From: Phytophthora sp. 'mugwort'
Taxonomy: Eukaryota; Oomycota; Peronosporomycetes; Peronosporales; Peronosporaceae
Assembly: GCA_033558025.1 (NCBI GenBank)
Contig: JAUCEF010000006.1
Location: 3,596,001-3,660,000 of the forward strand
DNA: 64,000 nt
Direction: 5' to 3'
Part shown: positions 1-9,408 of the stretch, piece after piece
How the letters are laid out: each line of letters begins with the position of its first letter
How positions within the stretch are numbered: position 1 is the first letter of the stretch
Notes under the pieces: model-generated
Databases searched by the model: none
Told to the model about the DNA's origin: nothing
The model's input: the letters and a program-made list of their open reading frames with translations, nothing else
Translations under genes and position numbers: made by a program

Positions 1-2877
1 CATCCAGGACGCCGTTAAGAAAGGCTGTCTTAACGTCCATCTGGTGCAGCTTGAGCCCGTACTTGGCAGCCATCGCTAGCACGATTCGGATGGACGTGAA
101 CTTGGCCACGGGCGCGAAGGTCTCGTCGTAGTCGATGCCGTGCTTCTGCGAGAAGCCCTTAGCCACCAGGCGCGCCTTGTATCGTTCGATCTCGCCGGCT
201 TGGTTCTCCTTCACGCGAAAGACCCATCGACAGCCGATGGCCTTGCGTCCCTTGGGCAGCGGTACCACGTCCCATGTGTCGTTCTTGCGCAGCGAGTCGT
301 ACTCCGAGTCGCAGGCCTCCTTCCATTTGCGTGCGTCGCTGGATTCCATCGCCGACTTGAACGTGGTCGGCATTTCTCCCACTGAATCCACGACGTACGC
401 CGCCTCGAAGCTCTTGTCGTTGTTTCGAGCCATGGCAGACATCTCATCCAGGCCTTGGCGTCGATTCTCTGACGCGTATCGCTTGGCACTCGGGGTCTCC
501 ACCGCTTCCTCCAGCGACTGTGTCCGCGGGTGTCTCTTGCTGCCGGGCAAGAATTCATCATCCCGCGCAGTCTCTTCATCTTCGTCGTCCGATGCCGACT
601 GTTCATCTTTGTCCGTGGTGCCTTCTTCCGCATCTTGAAGGTCCACCAGCTCCTCCTTGGGTTTGTAGTCACGTCTTCCACCGTCGAAGACGTCTTCCAT
701 GAACTGTGCATCGCGGCTCACCAGCACGCGACCACTCTCGATCTCCTCGAACCGATATGCTTTCTCGTGGTCCGAGTACCCCAGGAACCTGCATCGCACC
801 GATCGCGCATCCAGCTTGGTTCGCTTCTCTTTCGCCACATGCACGTAGGCGTGGCAACCGAAGACTTTGAGGTTGGCCAGCAATGGTTTCTTGGCAGTCC
901 ACAGCTCGTACGGAGACTTATCGTTGTCAAGCGCATGTGTCGGACAGCGGTTGCGCAGGAACATAGCCGTCATGACTGCTTCACCCCAGTATGCCTTGGA
1001 CAGACTCGCGTGCTCCAGCATGCACCGCGCGCATTCAACTAGCGTCCGGTTCATGCGCTCCGCGATTCCGTTGAGCTGCGGCGTGTATGGCGGCGTGAAC
1101 TTCTGCACGATGCCGCGCTTGCTGCAAAACTTGGGCCATTTTGTCGGATTTGTACTCACCACCGTTGTCACTGCGAAGCTCCTTGACGCGCTTGCCGGTC
1201 TGTGTTTCCGCAAACGCCACAAAGTGCGCGAACTTGTCGGCCACCTCCCATTTGTTCTTCACCAGGTACACCACGCAGTACCGCGACTTGTCGTCAATAA
1301 AGGTGACGAAGTAGCGCTTGCCGCCAAACGTCGGCGTGCGCATGGGCCCGCATACGTCACTGTGCACAACCTCCAGTAGTTCATTGGCACGCTTGGGCGA
1401 TGTCGATTCGAAACTCAATCGCGTCTGCTTGCCGAGCGCGCATCCGTCGCACGTCTCCCACTTGCTCGCGGACCCGAGGTCAATGCCGACGCTGAGCTTC
1501 TTCTTGACGATGGCGTCGAGCCCAGCGTGACCGATGTGGCCTAGTCGAAGGTGCCAGAGGTACGACTTGGTGTCCCCTTGGCTCCCGTTCGGACTCGCCG
1601 AATTCGCTTCGTTCAGGCGCACGGGCGTCATGCACAGCTGAACAGCTTGCCGTCACGCGCACCTATTGTGCACTTCATCCCTTCAGCGCGATGAAGCATC
1701 CGTCGCTGTCGAAGGTCACTGATCCGACGTCCTTGGTGAAGCGCCCGATCGAGAAGAGGTTGCGCGTTAGCTTGGGAATGTGCCACACGTTCGTGAGCAC
1801 ACCCTTCTTGATGCCACGAGGCGTCTTCATCTCCATCACAATGTCGCCGCTGCCGATCGCTTGAACCACACCGTCGTCTGCGAGACGCACGTCGACCGGA
1901 GTGAAGGCCTTGTAGTTTCTCATGAACTTCTTGGAGTGCGCCATGTGCTGCGTCGCACCCGAGTCGACCAGCCATGTGCCACTCGCCGACGCTGCCATGG
2001 CCGCATCGCCATCGCCGTCGACGAAGAAGAGATAGTCGCCGGAGTCGTCCTCACGCGCGACGTTGGCACGCTGCGAGCGCTGCCGTTCCGTGTTGTCATG
2101 GATCCGCGAGGGACACTCCGCGATCCAATGTCCATGCTTGCCGCAGTTGTGGCACGCACCGTTCTTCTTCGACGGTCGGCCCTTATGCTTGTTGTCCCTC
2201 ATCATAAACGCCTGGCCAGGCGCGGCGCCATCTCCATCGCCACCCTGCTCCTTGCGCTTCATGTCTTCATGTAGCAGCCGAGACGTCACCAGCTCCCACG
2301 TCAGCGTGTCGGATCTTGACTCCATCGCCGTGATCAGGAACTGATACGACTCGCTCAGGCTCCCGAGAAGCGTGATCATCAAGTCGTCCTCGCTGACCGG
2401 AGCGCCGACCGCGTCGAGCTGTTCCGCCAGAGTCTTGAGCTTGTTGATGTGTTGAAGCACATCATCACCTTCCTCCATCATGAGCGTGAAGAAACGTCGA
2501 CGAAGAAAGAGCTTGTTGGCCAAACTCTTCTTCTCGAAGTGTCCTTCCAGTCTTGACCATGCATCATGCGCGCCACTCGCCGAGCGAACCAGCGGCAGCT
2601 GCGAATCCTCCATCGCGAGACAGATGATCGCCAGCGCCTTGCGCGACTTCTTCCGAAAGAGCGCTTGATCCGCCGCAGTCTGGCAGTGCTCCAGCTTCAC
2701 TTCCCCACTTGTCACTTCCCACAGTTCGCGCTCCTCAAGCACCATCTGCATCTTGAACTTCCACGTGTGGAATTAGTTCCGTCGAACTTGTTAATGCGGG
2801 CGGTAGTCGACGTGGCGTCCATGGCGAAGGCGTAGTCGGGGTCTTGGTCAGGGAAGACGGGGCTTGGGCTCATAACC
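1..2877 (-). pseudogene. A-0: copia gag-pol, Gag to mid-RT, frameshifted
   Basis: Minus-strand internal region of a family A copia element, cut by the window edge inside RT just after the QMDVKTAFLNG block. From right to left it encodes Gag (CCHC knuckle), protease (WLVDSGATQH), pre-integrase and integrase (HSDVCGPM, RSDNGGEY, NGIAERMNRT) and the start of RT. The gag ATG is at 2873, inside the primer-binding site. Compared with the intact copies it has a 1 nt deletion near 2771 (gag codon about 38), a 1 nt deletion near 1683, a 1 nt deletion near 1638 and a 1 nt insertion near 1129, so it cannot make a polyprotein. The first two lesions recur in the neighbouring array units. The Gag N-terminus resembles the A1 copies and the rest the A2 copies, so it looks recombinant. 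Confidence 0.9.
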
Positions 2878-3231
2878 AAAAGGCTTGGTCACTTGATGGC
2901 AAAATGCAAAAAGATTGATTTAGGTCCTTAGTTCGCAAACTCCTTGCTACCTCTAAGCCTACAGTTCTACCTACTGGGTACACTCTACTGGATTCTCTAC
3001 TGGATACTGAGTTACTTCAGCCAATCAGGGAGTGCCACGTAGAGCCCATCATGTACCCACAATCTAGTACCCACCCATGGCGTAATCGTCCGTGGCGTAA
3101 ACACCGTCCCATAAACACCGTGACGTAATCTTCGTCTCGTAATCACAGGATGATTGCGATGCCACTGAGTGAAGGTCATACCGGTATCCTACCGGTATAC
3201 AGCAGCTGGTCGAGACGTCTCCTTGACAACA
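2878..3231 (-). repeat. Family A1 LTR (5' LTR of A-0)
   Basis: 354 bp. In element orientation it starts TGTTGTCAAGG and ends GCCTTTT, and it abuts the primer-binding site of A-0 on the left. On the right it is joined directly to mid-integrase sequence (gctccttgacg) of another A copy rather than to unrelated flank. The Inr position reads TCTTTTT instead of TCACTTT. Confidence 0.92.
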
Positions 3232-4934
3232 GCTCCTTGACGCGCTTGCCGGTCTGTGTCTCCGCAAACGCCACAAAGTGCGCGAACTTGTCGGCCACCT
3301 CCCACTTGTTCTTTACCAGGTACACCACGCAGTAGCGCGACTTGTCGTCGATAAAGGTGACGAAGTAGCGCTTGCCGCCAAACGTCGGCGTGCGCATGGG
3401 CCCGCATACGTCACTGTGCACTACCTCCAGTAGTTCATTGGCACGCTTGGGCGATGTCGATTCGAAACTCAATCGCGTCTGCTTGCCGAGCGCGCATCCG
3501 TCGCACGTCTCCCACTTGCTCGCGGACCCGAGGTCAATGCCGACGCTGAGCTTCTTCTTGACGATGGCGTCGAGCCCAGCGTGACCGATGTGGCCTAGTC
3601 GAAGGTGCCAGAGGTACGACTTGGTATCCCCTTGGCTCCCGTTCGGACTCGCCGAATTCGCTTCGTTCAGGCGCACGGGCGTCATGCACAGCTTGAACAG
3701 CTTGCCGTCACGCGCACCTATTGTGCACTTCATCCCTTCAGCGCGATGAAGCATCCGTCGCTGTCGAAGGTCACTGATCCGACGTCCTTGGTGAAGCGCC
3801 CGATCGAGAAGAGGTTGCGCGTTAGCTTGGGAATGTGCCACACGTTCGTGAGCACACCCTTCTTGATGCCACGAGGCGTCTTCATCTCCATCACAATGTC
3901 GCCGCTGCCGATCGCCCTTGAACCACACCGTCGTCTGCGAGACGCACGTCGACCGGAGTGAAGGCCTTGTAGTTTCTCATGAACTTCTTGGAGTGCGCCA
4001 TGTGCTGCGTCGCACCCGAGTCGACCAGCCATGTGCCACTCGCCGACGCTGCCATGGCCGCATCGCCATCGCCGTCGACGAAGAAGAGATAGTCGCCGGA
4101 GTCGTCCTCACGCGCGACGTTGGCACGCTGCGAGCGCTGCCGTTCCGTGTTGTCATGGATCCGCGAGGGACACTCCGCGATCCAATGTCCATGCTTGCCG
4201 CAGTTGTGGCACGCACCGTTCTTCTTCGACGGTCGGCCCTTATGCTTGTTGTCCCTCATCATGAACGCCTGGCCAGGCGCGGCGCCATCTCCATCGCCAC
4301 CCTGCTCCTTGCGCTTCATGTCTTCATGTAGCAGCCGAGACGTCACCAGCTCCCACGTCAGCGTGTCGGATCTTGACTCCATCGCCGTGATCAGGAACTG
4401 ATACGACTCGCTCAGGCTCCCGAGAAGCGTGATCATCAAGTCGTCCTCGCTGACCGGAGCGCCGACCGCGTCGAGCTGTTCCGCCAGAGTCTTGAGCTTG
4501 TTGATGTGTTGAAGCACATCATCACCTTCCTCCATCATGAGCGTGAAGAAACGTCGACGAAGAAAGAGCTTGTTGGCCAAACTCTTCTTCTCGAAGTGTC
4601 CTTCCAGTCTTGACCATGCATCATGCGCGCCACTCGCCGAGCGAACCAGCGGCAGCTGCGAATCCTCCATCGCGAGACAGATGATCGCCAGCGCCTTGCG
4701 CGACTTCTTCCGAAAGAGCGCTTGATCCGCCGCAGTCTGGCAGTGCTCCAGCTTCACTTCCCCACTTGTCACTTCCCACAGTTCGCGCTCCTCAAGCACC
4801 ATCTGCATCTTGAACTTCCACGTGTGGAATTAGTTCCGTCGAACTTGTTAATGCGGGCGGTAGTCGACGTGGCGTCCATGGCGAAGGCGTAGTCGGGGTC
4901 TTGGTCAGGGAAGACGGGGCTTGGGCTCATAACC
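3232..4934 (-). pseudogene. Array unit 1: truncated A gag-PR-IN
   Basis: Minus-strand fragment coding for Gag (ATG at 4930), CCHC knuckle, protease and the N-terminal half of integrase; it stops abruptly at 3232 in the integrase core, just before the second catalytic Asp region. It shares the gag codon-38 deletion (near 4829) and the PR-IN deletion of A-0, and has its own 2 nt insertion near 3916. The reading frame runs into the neighbouring LTR and stops there. RT and RNase H are absent. It is non-coding debris in its present form. Confidence 0.88.
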
Positions 4935-5288
4935 AAAAGGCTTGGTCACTTGATGGCAAAATGCAAAAAGATTGATTTAGGTCCTTAGTTCGCAAACTCC
5001 TTGCTACCTCTAAGCCTACAGTTCTACCTACTGGGTACATTCTACTGGATTCTCTACTGGATACTGAGTTACTTCAGCCAATCAGGGAGTGCCACGTAGA
5101 GCCCATCATGTACCCACAATCTAGTACCCACCCATGGCGTAATCGTCCGTGGCGTAAACACCGTCCCATAAACACCGTGACGTAATCTTCGTCTCGTAAT
5201 CACAGGATGGTTGCGATGCCACTGAGTGAAGGTCATACCGGTATCCTACCGGTATACAGCAGCTGGTCGAGACGTCTCCTTGACAACA
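4935..5288 (-). repeat. Family A1 LTR (array)
   Basis: 354 bp, nearly identical to the LTR at 2878-3231 (for example gggtacatt for gggtacact). It is joined on the left to the unit 1 primer-binding site and on the right to the mid-integrase breakpoint. It carries the TCTTTTT form of the Inr. Confidence 0.92.
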
Positions 5289-6989
5289 GCTCCTTGACGC
5301 GCTTGCCGGTCTGTGTCTCCGCAAACGCCACAAAGTGCGCGAACTTGTCGGCCACCTCCCACTTGTTCTTTACCAGGTACACCACGCAGTAGCGCGACTT
5401 GTCGTCGATAAAGGTGACGAAGTAGCGCTTGCCGCCAAACGTCGGCGTGCGCATGGGCCCGCATACGTCACTGTGCACTACCTCCAGTAGTTCATTGGCA
5501 CGCTTGGGCGATGTCGATTCGAAACTCAATCGCGTCTGCTTGCCGAGCGCGCATCCGTCGCACGTCTCCCACTTGCTCGCGGACCCGAGGTCAATGCCGA
5601 CGCTGAGCTTCTTCTTGACGATGGCGTCGAGCCCAGCGTGACCGATGTGGCCTAGTCGAAGGTGCCAGAGGTACGACTTGGTGTCCCCTTGGCTCCCGTT
5701 CGGACTCGCCGAATTCGCTTCGTTCAGGCGCACGGGCGTCATGCACAGCTTGAACAGCTTGCCGTCACGCGCACCTATTGTGCACTTCATCCCTTCAGCG
5801 CGATGAAGCATCCGTCGCTGTCGAAGGTCACTGATCCGACGTCCTTGGTGAAGCGCCCGATCGAGAAGAGGTTGCGCGTTAGCTTGGGAACGTGCCACAC
5901 GTTCGTGAGCACACCCTTCTTGATGCCACGAGGCGTCTTCATCTCCATTACAATGTCGCCGCTGCCGATCGCTTGAACCACACCGTCGTCTGCGAGACGC
6001 ACGTCGACCGGAGTGAAGGCCTTGTAGTTTCTCATGAACTTCTTGGAGTGCGCCATGTGCTGCGTCGCACCCGAGTCGACCAGCCATGTGCCACTCGCCG
6101 ACGCTGCCATGGCCGCATCGCCATCGCCGTCGACGAAGAAGAGATAGTCGCCGGAGTCGTCCTCACGCGCGACGTTGGCACGCTGCGAGCGCTGCCGTTC
6201 CGTGTTGTCATGGATCCGCGAGGGACACTCCGCGATCCAATGTCCATGCTTGCCGCAGTTGTGGCACGCACCGTTCTTCTTCGACGGTCGGCCCTTATGC
6301 TTGTTGTCCCTCATCATGAACGCCTGGCCAGGCGCGGCGCCATCTCCATCGCCACCCTGCTCCTTGCGCTTCATGTATTCATGTAGCAGCCGAGACGTCA
6401 CCAGCTCCCACGTCAGCGTGTCGGATCTTGACTCCATCGCCGTGATCAGGAACTGATACGACTCGCTCAGGCTCCCGAGAAGCGTGATCATCAAGTCGTC
6501 CTCGCTGACCGGAGCGCCGACCGCGTCGAGCTGTTCCGCCAGAGTCTTGAGCTTGTTGATGTGTTGAAGCACATCATCACCTTCCTCCATCATGAGCGTG
6601 AAGAAACGTCGACGAAGAAAGAGCTTGTTGGCCAAACTCTTCTTCTCGAAGTGTCCTTCCAGTCTTGACCATGCATCATGCGCGCCACTCGCCGAGCGAA
6701 CCAGCGGCAGCTGCGAATCCTCCATCGCGAGACAGATGATCGCCAGCGCCTTGCGCGACTTCTTCCGAAAGAGCGCTTGATCCGCCGCAGTCTGGCAGTG
6801 CTCCAGCTTCACTTCCCCACTTGTCACTTCCCACAGTTCGCGCTCCTCAAGCACCATCTGCATCTTGAACTTCCACGTGTGGAATTAGTTCCGTCGAACT
6901 TGTTAATGCGGGCGGTAGTCGACGTGGCGTCCATGGCGAAGGCGTAGTCGGGGTCTTGGTCAGGGAAGACGGGGCTTGGGCTCATAACC
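5289..6989 (-). pseudogene. Array unit 2: truncated A gag-PR-IN
   Basis: Same limits and content as unit 1: Gag from the ATG just left of the LTR at 6990, CCHC knuckle, protease WLVDSGATQH, and integrase to the gctcc breakpoint. It carries the shared 1 nt deletions (near 6884 and near 5795) but not the 2 nt insertion of unit 1, so the integrase part stays open from about 6087 down into the LTR. No RT or RNase H is present. Unlike unit 1, its 5' LTR is of the shorter A2-like type. Confidence 0.88.
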
Positions 6990-7301
6990 AAAAGGCTTGG
7001 TCACTTGATGGCAAAATGCAAAAAGATTGATTTAGGTCCTTAGTTCGCAAACTCCTTGCTACCTCTAAGCCTACAGTTCTACCTACTGGGTACATTCTAC
7101 TGGATTCTCTACTGGATACTGAGTTACTTCTGCCAATCGCAGAGCGCCACGTAGGGCCCATCCTGTACCCACAATCTTGTACCCACGTGCATCGTAATCA
7201 TCGTCCCGTGATCGGCGGAGTGATTGAGGTGCCACTGAGTGAAGGTCATACCGGTATCCTACCGGTATACAGCAGCTGCTCGAGGCGTCTCCTTGACAAC
7301 A
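6990..7301 (-). repeat. A2-like LTR in array
   Basis: 312 bp. It has the A2 hallmarks (cagctgctcgaggcg end and the gtgcatcgtaatcatcg module in place of the longer A1 module), with private changes (ttctgccaatcgc, agggcccatcctg). On its right lies gag 5' sequence starting gaagttag, so the parent element had inserted into the gag start of another A copy. Confidence 0.88.
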
Positions 7302-7410
7302 GAAGTTAGTTCCGTCGAACTTGTTAATGCGGGCGGTAGTCGACGTGGCGTCCATGGCGAAGGCGTAGTCGGGGTCTTGGTCAGGGAAGACGGGGCTTGG
7401 GCTCATAACC
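7302..7410 (-). pseudogene. 109 bp gag 5' fragment between two A LTRs
   Basis: Covers the gag start (ATG at 7406) through about codon 35 of a family A element and abuts the LTR at 7411. It keeps the reading (gaagttag on the plus strand) that is deleted by 1 nt in A-0, units 1 and 2 and A1-a, so it comes from a different, frame-intact parent at this point. It is too short to function. Confidence 0.85.
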
Positions 7411-7764
7411 AAAAGGCTTGGTCACTTGATGGCAAAATGCAAAAAGATTGATTTAGGTCCTTAGTTCGCAAACTCCTTGCTACCTCTAAGCCTACAGTTC
7501 TACCTACTGGGTACATTCTACTGGATTCTCTACTGGATACTGAGTTACTTCAGCCAATCAGGGAGTGCCACGTAGAGCCCATCATGTACCCACAATCTAG
7601 TACCCACCCATGGCGTAATCGTCCGTGGCGTAAACACCGTCCCATAAACACCGTGACGTAATCTTCGTCTCGTAATCACAGGATGGTTGCGATGCCACTG
7701 AGTGAAGGTCATACCGGTATCCTACCGGTATACAGCAGCTGGTCGAGACGTCTCCTTGACAACA
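7411..7764 (-). repeat. Family A1 LTR (array)
   Basis: 354 bp A1-type LTR, very close to that at 4935-5288 and with the same damaged Inr (TCTTTTT). It is joined on the right to the recurrent gctccttgacg integrase breakpoint. Confidence 0.92.
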
Positions 7765-8314
7765 GCTCCTTGACGCGCTTGCCGGTCTGTGTCTCCGCAA
7801 ACGCCACAAAGTGCGCGAACTTGTCGGCCACCTCCCACTTGTTCTTTACCAGGTACACCACGCAGTAGCGCGACTTGTCGTCGATAAAGGTGACGAAGTA
7901 GCGCTTGCCGCCAAACGTCGGCGTGCGCATGGGCCCGCATACGTCACTGTGCACTACCTCCAGTAGTTCATTGGCACGCTTGGGCGATGTCGATTCGAAA
8001 CTCAATCGCGTCTGCTTGCCGAGCGCGCATCCGTCGCACGTCTCCCACTTGCTCGCGGACCCGAGGTCAATGCCGACGCTGAGCTTCTTCTTGACGATGG
8101 CGTCGAGCCCAGCGTGACCGATGTGGCCTAGTCGAAGGTGCCAGAGGTACGACTTGGTGTCCCCTTGGCTCCCGTTCGGACTCGCCGAATTCGCTTCGTT
8201 CAGGCGCACGGGCGTCATGCACAGCTTGAACAGCTTGCCGTCACGCGCACCTATTGTGCACTTCATCCCTTCAGCGCGATGAAGCATCCGTCGCTGTCGA
8301 AGGTCACTGATCCG
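7765..8314 (-). pseudogene. Array unit 3: A integrase fragment
   Basis: A 550 bp integrase and pre-integrase fragment (WHLRLGHIGH and the metal-binding Cys motif, then HSDVCGPM) starting at the recurrent breakpoint and broken at ...gatccg by B1-a. It carries the shared 1 nt PR-IN deletion near 8271. Its continuation should lie beyond the right edge of the window. Confidence 0.85.
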
Positions 8315-8657
8315 TATTGAGGGTTGCCAGGTTTTGGTACTGTGTACCAGTAACCGGTTAACCCGAACCGGTCCAACACGATCCCGCGATGTTTACGGTA
8401 CGTTGTTTACGCAACCGATGATTAGACGAGTAGGATGATTGGACGAGTGCGGAGTGTTGGTGATTGGATGCACCAAATGATTGGATGCATGGCTGCATAT
8501 CTATGTGGTAGACTAGGTAGTGTAAGCTCCGATAAATCAATCACTTTCGAATCTTCCTTCTTCAGCTCAAGTGGTCTTCACTCCGGTCCCCGCACCCAAG
8601 TACAGAACTCCCTCCGCTCAACCCAAGCCTCGCTTCAAGACCTCAACACCTTTATCA
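8315..8657 (+). repeat. B1 LTR (5' LTR of B1-a)
   Basis: 343 bp. It begins TATTGAGGGTTGCC and ends CCTTTATCA and is followed at once by the primer-binding site. It contains the Inr-FPR pair (TCACTTT, cg, AATCTTC). Left flank atccg (8310-8314) should be one half of a target duplication. Confidence 0.93.
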
Positions 8658-8661
8658 GGTT

Positions 8662-9055
8662 ATGAGCCCAAGCACCATGTCCTCTGCCCAAGACGTCTCG
8701 ACCAAGGTCTCCATCGACAAGTTCAACGGAGACAACTACGCGACGTGGAACCGCTACATGCGTGGCGTGTTCCTGACCAAGTCGACGTGGCATGTGGTGA
8801 ATCGGGAAACGTCTCCATCCTTTACGGAGTCCCGGTCCAAGGACGAGTATGTCAAGTCGAGCAACATCGCTTTTGGACTGATGTTGCTTCACATGGACGC
8901 CGACTACCATCATGTGGTCGATGACTGCGAGGAAGCATGGATCGCGTGGACGCGCTTGAAGACGCTGTACGGTGGATCGCAGAAGGCTGGTCGCATCTAC
9001 CTCAAGCGACAGCTCTTCAGCATGGAGATGTCGGAAGGCGGCAATGTGTTGCATC
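8662..9055 (+). pseudogene. B1-a gag, 5' fragment
   Basis: First about 131 codons of a family B Gag, starting with the ATG inside the primer-binding site ([16 protein letters not shown]). The reading frame is open but is broken at ...GGNVLH by insertion of A1-a. Gag would form the virus-like particle and bind element RNA; the CCHC knuckle is downstream and lost here. It is closely related to B1-b and B1-c. Confidence 0.9.
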
Positions 9056-9408
9056 AAAAGCTTGTGGTCTTTAGAGCAAAATGCAAAAAGATTGATTTAG
9101 GTCCTTAGTTCGCAAACTCCTTGCTACCTCTAAGCCTACAGTTCTACCTACTGGGTACACTCTACTGGATTCTCTACTGGATACTGAGTTACTTCAGCCA
9201 ATCAGGGAGTGCCACGTAGAGCCCATCATGTACCCACAATCTTGTACCCACCCATGGCGTAATCGTCCGTGGCGTAAACACCGTCCCATAAACACCGTGA
9301 CGTAATCTTCGTCTCGTAATCACAGGATGATTGCGATGCCACTGAGTGAAGGTCATACCGGTATCCTACCGGTATACAGCAGCTGGTCGAGACGTCTCCT
9401 TGACAACA
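9056..9408 (-). repeat. A1 LTR (3' LTR of A1-a)
   Basis: 353 bp A1-type LTR. About 20 bp at its outer U5 end (9060-9078) differ strongly from every other copy while the rest matches well. The Inr is of the TCTTTTT form. Confidence 0.9.

Larger units (their letters stand above)
2878..8314 (-). repeat. Tandem array of LTR plus truncated A units
   Basis: LTR and truncated internal sequence alternate with a period of about 2057 bp (LTR starts 2878, 4935, 6990, then 7411). Each full unit is about 1.7 kb running from the gctccttgacg point in integrase to the primer-binding site, followed by an LTR. The same internal breakpoint directly follows an LTR at 3232, 5289 and 7765. Repeated independent insertion at one nucleotide is unlikely. 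Insertion of one A element into another, followed by unequal exchange between LTRs, explains it. The last unit is broken by B1-a at 8314. Confidence 0.85.

Noticed and set aside
2878..8314. CRISPR-like or satellite array
   Set aside because: The repeats are 354 bp LTRs separated by 1.7 kb of recognisable gag-pol; there are no short regular repeats with unique spacers.
8315..8400. Terminal inverted repeat DNA transposon suggested by AACCGGTT palindromes
   Set aside because: The palindromes lie inside U3 of LTRs whose ends are fixed by 5 bp duplications and a primer-binding site.
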